Source: Macrotrachela quadricornifera (Eukaryota > Rotifera > Eurotatoria > Philodinida > Philodinidae). Taken from it: a DNA stretch of 64,000 nucleotides. Positions within the stretch are counted from its first letter, which is position 1. Each line of letters starts with the position of its first letter. The position numbers and the translations under genes are program-made. A model generated the notes under the pieces. That model searched no databases and was not told where the DNA came from. It was given only the letters and a program-made list of their open reading frames with translations. The stretch is taken from NCBI GenBank assembly GCA_022393335.1, contig JAJEKB010000238.1, forward strand, positions 105,818 to 169,817, given 5' to 3'. Positions 37,826-49,171 of this stretch are shown in pieces.

Positions 37826-38726
37826 ATGTGTGAAAAACAAGATAATGATGAATATGAATTCTTTCAAAAACGAGATAACTTAGAAGGTCTTGAATTAATT
37901 CCAACATATCTTAAAATAAGTCAAATTCTTCTTCTTCAATATGATGATTTTATTAAATTAATTAATCAATTTAATCAAACGTTAAAATCATTTACGAAAG
38001 ATGAACCATATTATATTGAATTTTCTATTATACCAGAATCAGATACAACTATGCTTTGGAAACTATTTATTCGTATAGTATGTTCACGAGTATGTAAAAA
38101 TAGAATGTTTCTCTTTGTTTTTTTATTAATTAAATAATCGTATATTGATATTTTATTAGATTTCAACTATTGATAAAAGTGTATCAGAAACAATGATTTT
38201 AAGTTTAAATCAATTTTTATCTATGTATCAATCACTTACTCAACAATTATTAACATTAGAAACAAATTCATGTAATAATTTACAAAATTCAACAACAATA
38301 CAAGAACAGTATTTTTCAATAGCAAACTTGTTTGTTAATAAGAAAATTATTTTTTATTTATTTATTTATTTTTATTGTAATATATTTCTAGATCTTTTCC
38401 GGCATTTGATACGAATGAATGTTGTATCTGTATGGATCATCAATCAAATTTAGTTTTACCTTGTACACATAAAATTTGTGATGATTGTTTTAAACGATGG
38501 TTTGTATTAAATTTTTTTCTTTTTGTTTTAATTTAATAAAGTTTATTTATTAATTAGGTCTGATGAAACATCAGTTAGTGGATATCAAACATGTCCAATA
38601 TGTCGTAGTGATATAAATATTGACGATGGTTTCACACTTATTGAAATACCAAAATCAGATAATGTTAAGAAGGCATTGATAGAATCAATACTTTCATTAC
38701 CTAAAGATTGTAAAGATAATAAATGA
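37826..38726 (+). CDS. RNF141: RING finger protein 141-like E3 ligase
   Basis: Four exons: 37826-38089, 38160-38329, 38392-38499, 38558-38726 (236 aa; human RNF141 about 230 aa). The N-terminal half is helical and includes the family-typical IIPESDTTMLWKLFIRIVCS, followed by SLNQFLSMYQSLTQQ. The C-terminal C3HC4 RING reads CCICMDHQSNLVLPCTHKIC, then DDCFKRW and CPICR, so the eight zinc ligands are present. The order matches RNF141 (ZNF230) as remembered, a membrane-associated and testis-enriched E3 in vertebrates. A Gly2 myristoylation site, present in the vertebrate protein, is absent with this start (MCEKQ). A hAT MITE sits just upstream. Confidence 0.88.
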
Positions 38727-41577
38727 TTATTGATTGTTTTCTTCTGACTATTATTTTATTTTATTTTTATATTAATATATTCTTGAATGTGTCCATATAC
38801 AACAATATGATGAAAAATTGTAAATATCTTCACTTTGCATTTCATGCAGATCAGCTAAGTTTTTGGTTAATACGAATGACGTAAGCAAATACTAACGTCA
38901 AGTGTTATTACCCGCTTCACTAATAATACTTCACCCACTGTCAAATAAAAAAGAACATGGATATTAAACGCTTTATTAATAATTTTCAATAAAGTAACAG
39001 ATTTAAAAATCAATTGTTACAATATTTTGAAATTTTCAAGCATAGAACACTAGTTTGTGCAGTCAACATTGTCAATTCAGGGTTCAAAAGACTTTAATTG
39101 TGGATTGGAACCATTCAACATAAATTTGGTCATTTAATTTAACTAGTTTTTAACATCTTCTGTGCGTGCACAATTATGTTCGATCATTCATAACACTTTA
39201 TTCGATTTCTTTTTGTCTTAGATGAGCATTGAAAATTATCTATAGACAATTCGAGATGTATTTTCCTAATTAATTTAAAGGATATTCTTCTTTCTCAAAG
39301 AATGCAACAACTATAATTATAATGTGTTCTCAGGACAACATCGAGCTAATGACTTTGTCAAGAAAACTAGGAGAAATTCCGATAGGTCGTCACGCAGAAG
39401 TCAGATTACAGGATCAATGGAAGCAACACCACGGATTGATAAATTTTCGATCTTGTTATAAGGATAACTTCAGATGTGAAGTCTTCTGTACAAACATCAT
39501 GATTTCAAACGAATAAGATTACGAGATGAATCACCGAATATAGAAAAGGGTCAATTTCTTGTTGGTACTTCTCCTTATTTCTTTTTTTTTTTAAATTGTA
39601 TATGTTGACTCTGCAATCTGACTTCTGCGTGACGACCTATCGGAATTTCTCCTAGTTGTCATAGCAAAGTCATTAGCTCGATACTGTGCTGGGAGCATAC
39701 TATAATTGTAGTTGTTGCATTCTTTGAGAACGAAGAATATCCTTTGAATTAATTAGTCATCATATATGCTAGTGAACTACTGTCACTGTTATATTCAGAG
39801 AAAATGACCCAAAACTGAGGATTTTCAATAGAAAAGGTATGATTTGTTTTCCAGTAAAAGTGTTTCTAAATGTCTCTCATATGTTTCAAAATCAGGAAAC
39901 CTTGAAAAAGTCGCTTTTGAAGAATTTCTTGGCTTTTTCCTGACATTTTCTCTATCTTTGAAAATATATCATAGGAGTTCTGAGAAAGTGATCGAGAATT
40001 CGAAATCTTCAATAGGAAGGATCTGTTTTTTTTTTCATCAAAAGTGTTTTCTAGACCACTTCGGTATTTTGGACCAAAAAAAACTATTGCCAAAAAGTGG
40101 TAGGGTCTCCATAGATTCACCCAAATTATCTTTTATGTGGGAGTGAACCGAATTTTAAAAGCATAGTTTCTCCAAGAAGAAAAATGTCACATGAACATCT
40201 CTAGTCTGCCAATTGAATTTCTCAATCTAAGTTAAATGATTGATCGAAATTCATATTTAATTGTTGAAATAGATGTTCATTTTTCTAACGAGTTCTCGTC
40301 TTCGCATCGCATTTCGAGGTCAAATGAAACTCGAGTATCATCTAGTCTCTTTTTCTTGATAAAGGCATCCAAAGTCCATCTTTTGTGACGTCATGATATG
40401 GAGAATGAAATGTCGTTTTATTGCTGTTCAAACATCAAATGTGAAATATCAAATAGGATACAAATCGGTCGAAATTTCAAAATGATATTTCATTTGCCCA
40501 AAATAAAATCTAGGTTCATCGATAAAGTATGGCGAGACCATTTTCATGATCGAGATAATTAAAACGAAAATAGCGTAGAGTTAGCCGCATTTTTACCTCA
40601 AATTTGAATAAATCAAAATAGATTCGCTGAATAGATAATTAATTAATAAAGCAACATCACTGATTTGTATGATTTTCATAGCATTCAAGAGGCGATTTCT
40701 TGAGAGCGAATCCCAGCGCACCATATTTCGCATTTGGACGAAGCCTAGATGTCATCTAATTCTATGCATTATGTCTACCATTTTCATTCCAATCTATACT
40801 TATAGAGGACAACTCTGAATGTCAGCTGATACTACCTAGAATGATGTAATTTTAACTTTTGATTTTCAAAACCTGAAAAATGCTCTTTTTGAAGAGGAAA
40901 ATAAGATGTTCAGATTTGCAAGATAAATCCCATAAATATGTCTATTGCATAAAATAGCATTCAAAATTATTTATAATACAAATATTTTATCTCTGCAGAC
41001 ATTCATCCTTTTGAACTACATTTTCGTCAAAATGTGTATCGTACTTAAAGAAAGTTCTAGATTGATCAAACATAAAATGATTATTTTAGACAAAAGAAAC
41101 AAGCAAAATCATATGTTTTAGTTTCGTTTAAAATTATTCATATAATTCATACAAATTAAATATATAAATACGGAATTTCTGAATTTTGATTTCACCTGTT
41201 TGATCTCTGCAACATCTGATAAAGATACAATCGTTAGCATCATCATATTTATATGCATTGTTGTATGAACTGTATGAGTAATTTTGAGCGAAATTGAAAT
41301 ACATGATTTTTCTTCTTTGTTATCTAAAACAATCATTTTACAGAGAAATATTCTGACGAAAATCGTAGCTCGAAAAGGCTTAATATTTGCGAAAGTATAG
41401 CGCTTACAACTTTCACTCACAAGATGAAGTACATTTCAGACATTCGCTCTCTATATATAAGAAATTAATAAATAAAACAGGTTCAGTAAGAAAAAAAAAT
41501 ACATAGAATAGGAAATCAATTGAGATGCATTGTTGAAGGTAATACTTGGTTTTAATTTTAGATTATATAAACGAATA
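38727..41577. other. Gene-free, repeat-bearing region
   Basis: This 2.85 kb stretch between RNF141 and PRUNE1 (both plus) is less AT-rich than average. It contains the fold-back element listed separately and a diverged tandem duplication (about 39829-39920 and 40009-40100, both beginning TTCAATAG and containing AAAAGTGTTT). About 40150-41430 is complex sequence without open frames or recognised motifs. The open frames at 39322-39516 and 39844-40146 lie inside the repeats, overlap frames on the other strand, and resemble no family. Decayed mobile DNA is the simplest explanation. Confidence 0.5.
39266..39757. mobile_element. Fold-back element with arms of about 145 bp
   Basis: The left arm (39266-39412) and right arm (39614-39757) are imperfect reverse complements. 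Shared blocks include GGATATTCTTC, CTCAAAGAATGCAACAACTA, ATCGAGCTAATGACTTTG, GGAGAAATTCCGATAGGTCG and TCACGCAGAAGTCAGATT. The loop of about 200 bp has no coding potential. Both ends read TAATTAATT and may abut a TA duplication. The two small plus-strand open frames inside are palindrome artefacts. Confidence 0.75.
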
Positions 41578-43185
41578 ATGAATTTCAGTGATTATTTGGT
41601 GTATGCAAAGTCTCAATTGGTAGGATAAAAGTGTATGTGTGAATTAATCAAATTCTATTCTTACTAATATATTAATATAGCTTTTATTAATATATAATAA
41701 AAAGAAATTTTAAATCAGTGATTGTATAAAAATAAAAATTTTTAAATTATTTTTCTTTATAAATATAAGACTAATTTAACACAATTTCGTCTTATTCGTG
41801 TTGTTGTTGGTAATGAATCTAGTGATCTTGATTCAACTATATGTGCATGTGTCTATGCATATTTTCTTCATCAAGTAAATGAAATAAAAATTTAATTTAT
41901 AATTTAAGAAAAAAAAAATACTTTTATAATATTAGACTTGTCAATCAAATGATCAAATTCTTCATTTACCTATATTAAATACCAATCCATCAATATTTGG
42001 TTTACGTAATGAAATAATTTGGTTTCTAAATCAATGTAGTCCTAATAAAATATTTAATAAGGAAATTAATTTAAATAATCTAATATTTATGAATGATATT
42101 AATTTAAATGAATTATATGATAAAAAAAAACTTGAAATTATTCTTGTTGATCATCATTATTTAAATTCAAAATTAGATAATAATGTTGTAGAAATAATTG
42201 ATCATCATCGTGTAACAGAAAATGAATCAATTAAATTAAAAGAGTATAAATAAAAAAAAAAGTTTTTTCTATCAAATTTTTCCTTTTGTTTTTTTAATAT
42301 AGTTCATCAAAAATAAATATTGAACGTGTTGGATCATGTGGTACATTAGTAGCTGAAAAAATTCTTTCATCAAATTTAAATTTTCAAATAACAAATGAAA
42401 TTGCTTATTTGTTAACAGGTAAACGAATAGAAAAAAAATAAATAAAATATAAAGATAACAATAAGATAAATATGTTATCATTGATTCATTTAAGGACCTA
42501 TTTTATTCGACACACGCAACCTTTCACCAACTGCTGGTAAAACAACTGAAAAAGATAAATATATATATAATCAACTTTTAACTTATCGTATTCCAATAGT
42601 TGACGATTTAAAATTATATAAAAATTTAAAACAGAGTGCAGCAGATACTACAGGTATGAAATTAATTTCTTTATAAGATATATATAAATAATTTTATTCT
42701 AGGAATGTCAATTCAAGATTTATTACAAAAAGATGTTAAATATGTTAGCGGACCTAATATTCGTCTTGCTATATCTAGTCTACCACCAGAATATACAGTT
42801 GAAGTAAGAATATAAAATATTTATTTATTTTTTCTTATTATTTAATTTTTAGAAATTTATTGGAGAATTAAAAACAATGGATGGTATAAATGAATTTTTA
42901 TCTAAGAATGATAATGCTGATGGTGTGATTATTCTTTCACGTCAAACAGATGATGACTCAAAACGTCAATTAGGTTTTTATGTTAAACAATATGAACATA
43001 TGCCTCCAATAAATGAATATATTCAACGTGTTGAACATAATCTTAGTTTACGTGAACGTGGTATACCAATAAATCAAGCACGTATTAAATTATTTGAACA
43101 ACAAAATGCTCAAGCATCACGTAAAGAAATTTTACCAGTAATTGAACAATTTGCAAACGATTTTGAACCACAAAATTCATCTTAA
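41578..43185 (+). CDS. PRUNE1: Prune-family DHH phosphoesterase
   Basis: Seven exons: 41578-41619, 41770-41874, 41936-42243, 42303-42418, 42495-42653, 42703-42803, 42853-43185 (387 aa). DHH superfamily metal-dependent exopolyphosphatase/phosphodiesterase. Motifs in order: VVVGNESSDLDSTICA (motif I, DxD), FMNDINL (motif II Asp), ILVDHH (motif III), then EIIDHHRV, ERVGSCGTLVAEKIL, and GPILFDTRN (motif IV Asp). A DHHA2 domain follows (DLLQKDVKYV to the C-terminal SRKEILPVIEQFA). The long disordered tail of vertebrate PRUNE1 is missing, so the protein resembles the shorter invertebrate forms. It ends 11 bp from the MRPL41 stop on the other strand. Confidence 0.9.
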
Positions 43186-43196
43186 AAAAATTTTAT

Positions 43197-44132
43197 TTAT
43201 TTTATTGAAAACAATGAATCAGTTTTTTCTTTATTTTCTTCACTATCATTATCATCATCAATTGATTTTATTTCACCTCGTTTAAATTCCTCAGCTATTG
43301 ATTTTGCATAGGTTGCATTAAATAAATCGCGTGCTAAAAATTGATCTTGTTTAATTTCTGTTACATCATATGAAACATATGGTTTTAACTAAACATATAT
43401 ATATACATTCATAAAGATAAACAATAAAAAAAATAAATTTACTTTAAAATCAGTTAAATCTGGTACAACGAATTCAGGTTCCATGTCTTGTACATAAATA
43501 AATTTACCAGTTTGATGATCAATATAACCAGACATTTGAACACCACGATCTAAAATATAAAACTATATGACAAGTCATAGGAAACAAAATTTTCAACAAC
43601 ATGAACGATGCCATATTCGACTTATTCGTTCTACAAAATTGTGAACTTTTTTGCTCGATGAATATTTATTATGATATTATCAAATATAGATTGGATCTTT
43701 TAGATTATTTTCTAGGTTTTTATTTGAAAAATTAAAAATATTTTATTGTCTAATATCATCAGTTAGACAAGTATTTTGTAGAAAGAAAACTCTAACTTAC
43801 GAGCCATATACATTGCATGCCAAAGTTTATGACCACCAGGTTTATGTTCACCAGCCATTTTTGTTGTTAATTGTAATCGGCTATAAAAATTAAAATTTAA
43901 TAAAAATAATATATAAACAAAAACAATGAAATTTCTACCTCCAAACAGGTACTCGATCTCTATGAGGAAGTGGATTAGCACTATCATATTTTTGATATGG
44001 AAAATATTGATATGTTGGATGTTTAATACGTCTTCGAAAATGAATTGATGAAAGAGTAAATGTACGATAAATATTAATCGTATGATTATTATTCAATAGA
44101 CTTTTAAATAAAAAATCTTTTGATATAAACAT
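43197..44132 (-). CDS. MRPL41: Mitochondrial large-subunit ribosomal protein mL41
   Basis: Four exons: 43939-44132, 43801-43880, 43443-43549, 43197-43388 (190 aa; human MRPL41 is 137 aa). The diagnostic block is [20 protein letters not shown] followed by LKPYVSY, nearly identical to the vertebrate [20 protein letters not shown] region as remembered. The N-terminus is longer and rich in Arg, Ser, Phe and Asn with few acidic residues (FRRRIKHPTYQYF), fitting a mitochondrial targeting sequence plus extension. The C-terminus is acidic (SIDDDNSEENKEK). The first exon could belong to a variant 5' end, but it joins in frame to exon 2. Confidence 0.88.
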
Positions 44133-44318
44133 TGAAAAAAAAAGTTTTATCTCTTAAAAAAACAAAAGAAAGAAATCATTTTACAAAATTTCTTTATCGT
44201 AGTTCCTTGATTCATTAATAATAATAATAATAGACGAAAAAAAGAAAATCATTTACAATAAAATAAATATAGAAAATATGTATGTAAAAAGCAAAAGAAA
44301 TATTCGTTTGTTTTTTTT

Positions 44319-47300
44319 TTATCTCGGTGATGTAACTGTTGGAGACGATGGAGATGGTATTGCATTAGATGTTGTCATATCATCAGGCAATTGACTGGTT
44401 ATCCAAGTTAAACCTTAAATAAATAAAAATTATTTTTATAAAAAAAAAAACTAACATTATTTTTTATTTACCCCATTTTAAATTTGTTAACATATATTTT
44501 AATGCTTTTGTCCATTGCTCTAATGAACTAACTTGAGATCTAATAAAATGTAGAAATTAAAATATTATCTAATCGTTTCTTTTTTTCTTTAAATTTTAAT
44601 ACCTAACATTGTATTGATGTCCATTACTATCAATAATAATTCCTTTTGTTTTATCACTCATTTTATATGGTAAACAAAATCGTTGATTTTTTGATTCAAT
44701 TGCTAATTTAAACTAAATAATAAAAATTAATTATATATTTTTATTAAAAAAAAATATGAAATGTTTTTTATATACTTGATTAACACAATCAAGAAATGCA
44801 ATTAATGCTTCATCAAAACTAAAATTTAAAAAATGAATATTTATTTATAAATAAATTAATTTATAAACATACGGAGTATCTAAACTAAAACGTCGTCGAC
44901 CTCCATAAAGTGGTAATTGTACAAATTTTCCATTTTTTTGTTTAGTTAAATCTTCTATATAAGAATGACTTCCTAATGGAACAATTTTATATCTATTAAA
45001 AATAAAATATTTTAAATGAATTAATATATATATTATTCTACTTAGCAAATTGAAGATCAATTCGTTTAGCTAATGAATTAAGTAATAAAGCAGCTTGACC
45101 AAAACCAGCATTAATTTCTGACCATTCAACCTATTTAATTATAAATGAATTAAAAAAACACAAAAACGATTTTTTTTTTGAAATATTTTACATTAATACT
45201 TGGTAAACGACCAAGTCGAAAACCATTTATTGTACCAAAATGTTCTTGATGCCTATTTGATTTTTACATATATATATATAAAATAAATTAAAGTGCAAGA
45301 ATAAATAAATTTTTACAGACCATATATGGAATGCAGCATTAAAAGCATTTGTTTTACTCAATTTTTCATATTGAGCACGAGCATGTTTTATTTGATTATC
45401 AATACTATAAGAAATAATTTAATTGATTATATCAAACTTTTATTCTTTTTTTTTATTATTATTTACCTTTTCTGTTCATCTTCAGCTTCGAATAATAAAC
45501 GTTTTTGTTCATTATATTCACGTAAAAATCTTAAGAAAAGAAAGAAAATTTTATTTAATTAAATAATAAAAATATATTCACCTTGTTTCTTCTGCTTCTA
45601 ATAATTGTTCGTCTTTTGTTAATTGTTCGGATTCATTTTGTATTCGTTCATTTTCTTGTTCTAATAACATTAATTCTTCTTTTAATTTTTTTTCTTCTTC
45701 ATCTAACTATATAAAAATAAAAAATAAAAAAAAATAAATTTATTAAATATTTGTTTATTTTGTTTTACTTGGAATAATTCTTTTTTTATTTTTTCATAAT
45801 TATCTTCTTGATCATTCGTTGATGAATTAAAATGTTCAAGTAATTTTCTAGAAAAAAACGAGAAAGGTTTTTCATTTTTAAAAAATTAATTTTTTTATAT
45901 TTTACTTATAACTTAATAATTCATGTGTTGACATTTGTAAATCAACATCGAGTTTATCCAAAAGTGTATCTGTACATTCCTATTTTTTTTGTTGTTTATA
46001 TAAAACAAAAAAAAATGTTACTTTTATTTTGATAAATTTAAATTCATACTTGACATAAAGGATGATCAAATGTATACTGTTCAGAAAGAAAATCATATAG
46101 TTTTTCATGCATCTATCATAAATAAATAAATAGAAAAAAGAGAATTGTATTTTTCTTTATTTTTACATTAATATCATTTCGATGTTCTCGTGATTTTTGT
46201 TCAAAATCTTTGTTTGAATCATGTGTAACAAGTGCAAAATCATGTGCACTATCTAAACTACTTTGGGATCTATAAAATACAAAATATAAGATAAATTATT
46301 TATTTTTATTTAACATACAAACGTTTTCGACCTAATGTTTTACGAATAACAATGGTACCATTATCGGTCTAAAATATATGTATATAAATAAAAGATCTTC
46401 TTTTACATGATTGGAAATAATATTATTCCAGAGGATGCCGCTTATAATTTCCAATAGAAGAGATAATGAACTTTATATCAAATGAAAGCTCATTAAAAAT
46501 GAGGTTTATTGATACATATAGAAAATAAAAAACTTGAAGAAATTTCATACTTTTTTTTTGCAGTAGAAAAGTAAGATGCTAGTAATTCAAAAATGGAATA
46601 ATGGGTTTTTCTTGGATATTTTTACATGATTTAATAGATCTCGTCGAGCTCTACAAAGTTGTATATATAGAAAAAATTTTAAACATAGTTGTTGAAATAA
46701 AATTCATCAAAAACTGTCTAAAGAATGAACTAAAAGACATGCATTTTTTGACATTTTTTTATAGGGAAAAAAATGGTCTTTTTACACTAAATTCAGCTGT
46801 TTTCCATTAGTGAACGCCTGAGACAGTAAAAATAACCAGAAAGGGCTAATTTTCTTGAAAATTTCAGTGTTTTTCTTCCATATCAAAACATTTGACTTTT
46901 TAAAACGTTTTTTAAGATTTTTCAAACAGTTTTTCGAATTTTTTCATATAAACAGCTTTGTAGAGCTCGACGAGATCCATTGAATCATGTAATAATATCC
47001 CAGAAAAACACATTATTCCATTTCTGAATTACTGACATCGTCCTTTTCTTCTGCAAAAAAAGTATTAAATTTCTTCAAGTTTTTTATTTTCTATATGTAT
47101 CAATAAACCCTATTTTTGACGAGCTTTCATTTGATATAAAATTCATTATCCCTTCTATTGAGAATTATAAGCAGTATCTCCTAGAATAATATTATTTCCA
47201 ACCGTATATATTGTACATACTCCTCCTTGTTGTAATTCATTATAAGAATCATCACATATAGTTGTACCAGATGCTAAAATTGAGAAAATAATAAATAAGA

Positions 47301-47457
47301 TAAAAAGAAAAAAAATTCATATCTATTTACCACCAATTGGTTTAGTTATTTGATCATCGATTGTATCTAATGAAGAATCTTGTTGAAGTGTATTACCACA
47401 TACTTGACAAACAAAGTGTGTTGAAGAAGATTTTGAAGTTACACTATTCGTCGCCAT
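44319..47457 (-). CDS. BECN1: Autophagy protein Beclin-1 (ATG6/VPS30)
   Basis: Core subunit of the class III PI3-kinase complexes. Seventeen exons: 47331-47457, 47221-47273, 46319-46368, 46167-46269, 46050-46112, 45906-45979, 45769-45847, 45582-45706, 45467-45529, 45321-45404, 45252 down to 45192, 45042-45130, 44873-44992, 44776-44818, 44603-44712, 44472-44539, 44319-44413 (468 aa, human 450). Features: N-terminal zinc-type [10 protein letters not shown]; a BH3-position segment [27 protein letters not shown]; a coiled coil (about residues 155-260, [20 protein letters not shown]); and the evolutionarily conserved domain ([50 protein letters not shown]). The vertebrate aromatic finger is altered. 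Intron 2 (46369-47220) carries a 791 bp fold-back element. Confidence 0.95.
46411..47201. mobile_element. 791 bp fold-back element inside BECN1 intron 2
   Basis: Long terminal inverted repeats of about 250-270 bp. The left end is TTGGAAATAATATTATTCCA. The right end, read on the minus strand, is TTGGAAATAATATTATTCTA. The similarity continues through GCTTATAATT, AATGAAAGCTC, TATTGATACATATAGAAAAT, CTTGAAGAAATTT and CTCGTCGAGCTCTACAAAG. The unique centre is about 200 bp. There is no transposase. Removing it leaves a host intron of about 61 bp, the usual size here. No unambiguous target duplication was found. Confidence 0.8.
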
Positions 47458-47665
47458 ATTATCTAGAAACAATATATTGGTTTATTATATTTCGAATAAT
47501 TATTTTACAAATAAATATGTGATTATTTTAAAAGTAATCTCGTGCTGCTTGTTGTTCTTTTCGTCCAACTTATATGACTCATCAGAATTTTATGATTGGT
47601 TATTCAAAGAACATTTTACGATAGGATGTTGGACCTCTACATATCTTATCAAATGTAATGTATGC

Positions 47666-48167
47666 CAGTATTTCCAATGGTAGATGTATACAGCAGGAGC
47701 AAAATGTACAGTACACTTGCTGTTTGCCATGTACATTCTGATATACAGTTTGTTCAGAAAAACAAAATGTACATGGCACATCTTGTTAAACAATGCATCG
47801 TGTACATTAAAAAAAATATCAGTGTTTGATTTTGAATGTACTGTAGACGACAAAAGTCTTCACACTAGGTAGAAACTATCTGAACCTGGGGTATTTGCTT
47901 TGAAACTTACATCAAAGCAAGAACTTGACGAGTCATAACTCATTAAGTTCTTGCCTTGATACGAGTTACAAAGCAAACAACTCTTGTTTAGCTAGTTTTC
48001 GTTTAGGGTGGAGACTTTTGTCGTCTACTGTAGATTTAGAGCAAGAATAGTAAAACGTAAAAATATTTTTTATGAACAAAAATAACGTTTCATTGTTTTT
48101 TTCTATATTATAAAATTTTTCCGGTACACTTTGTACATTTTGTTTTACATTTCCATTGGAAACACTG
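47666..48167. mobile_element. Non-autonomous hAT-type element, copy 2
   Basis: A 502 bp element with 15 bp terminal inverted repeats (CAGTATTTCCAATGG and, read on the minus strand, CAGTGTTTCCAATGG). Its perfect 8 bp target duplication is ATGTATGC, at 47658-47665 and 48168-48175. It shares both ends with the copy at 37191-37619 (for example ACAGCAGGAGCAAAATG and TTTGTTCAGAAAAACAAA). It is interrupted by a Tc1-like MITE. The short open frames across it come from the palindromic ends. Confidence 0.92.
47841..48030. mobile_element. Tc1/mariner-like MITE nested in the hAT copy
   Basis: A 190 bp element flanked by TA on both sides (47839-47840 and 48031-48032). The left terminal repeat is CTGTAGACGACAAAAGTCTT. 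The right one, read on the minus strand, is CAGTAGACGACAAAAGTCTC, and both continue into CAC and CTA. A CAGT start, an ACAAAAGT core and a TA duplication are typical of Tc1-like ends. The interior contains a second small palindrome around AAGCAAGAACTT / AAGTTCTTGCCTT. Copy 1 of the hAT element lacks it, so it inserted after that family spread. Confidence 0.85.
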
Positions 48168-48175
48168 ATGTATGC

Positions 48176-49171
48176 TTCTAGAACTGCTCATAATCACAAT
48201 ATATCAATTTAATAAACCCTTAAAATATGTTCTATAGAACACTATTAGTATTTTTCAACAATATTTCTACTACTTTGTTGTATTTTTGATCCATACTAAA
48301 ATCGACTAAGATGAATTCGATTTATTCTTCTATTCTTCTTATAATTCTCTTCAAAATTTTTATGTAAATTAATATATAAAAAAGAACGCAAATACGACGA
48401 AAGAAAATTGAATAAACTCAATCACGTAGTTAGAATGCTCGCTACCAATTCCCTTCCCTTTATTCCGAAAAACACACACTATATATATCAATGAAATGAG
48501 GAAAAATCGAAGAAGATAACAAGGACAAAAAGATGATGACTAGAAAAATGATGGAATAAACCCGCACTCGTGAAGGAGGTGAGAAAAAGAATGATGGGAA
48601 GAATCCATGATCATAGAAAAGAGAAGAGAGAGAACAAAAGCCTATGTGAGGTTCGAGTCATCTACATATAATGACAGAACGAAGAAAAGATGAAAAAAGA
48701 ATGTTTCATATTCTAACACACATTTTACTTACTTTTGAATTTGAAGAAAAGAAATAAAATGTTAAACAAACAATTGATCAGAGTCTATTTTGTGCTACAC
48801 TTTGCCAAATTGTCGTATTACCATGTTTATTCGAATAAGAAATATTTATGGTCGTACGACAGGAATATAGATTATTATCTCTTATTCAAATTTTCAAATA
48901 GGCTCTCTCACATTATTTTAAAATTCTAATGAAAATTAAATTTAACACACAAACATACAAAAAAAAAAATATTTAATCAATTAACATCATACACTAAACA
49001 ATTTCTGTATCGTTTCTTCAATCTCTTAATAAAATTTGAATGATCTTGACGAAAATACCAAATCATTTTACTAAAAAAAAACATAAGTAAAATCATAAAT
49101 AGACAAATAAAAAAAACGACGTATAATCATATAAAACAAAAGTCATGTAGAAATACAATTTATTTTAATTT
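48176..49171. other. Intergenic region
   Basis: AT-rich DNA between the hAT element and the VAC14 stop codon. A purine-rich stretch (about 48500-48690, many GAAGA/GAGA runs) is the only compositional feature. The 64-codon open frame at 48735-48929 is not supported. Confidence 0.45.

Noticed and set aside
39844..40146. 100-codon plus-strand open frame and its overlapping minus-strand partner at 39866-40120
   Set aside because: They lie within a diverged repeat, resemble no family, lack splice-paired neighbours, and both strands are equally open.
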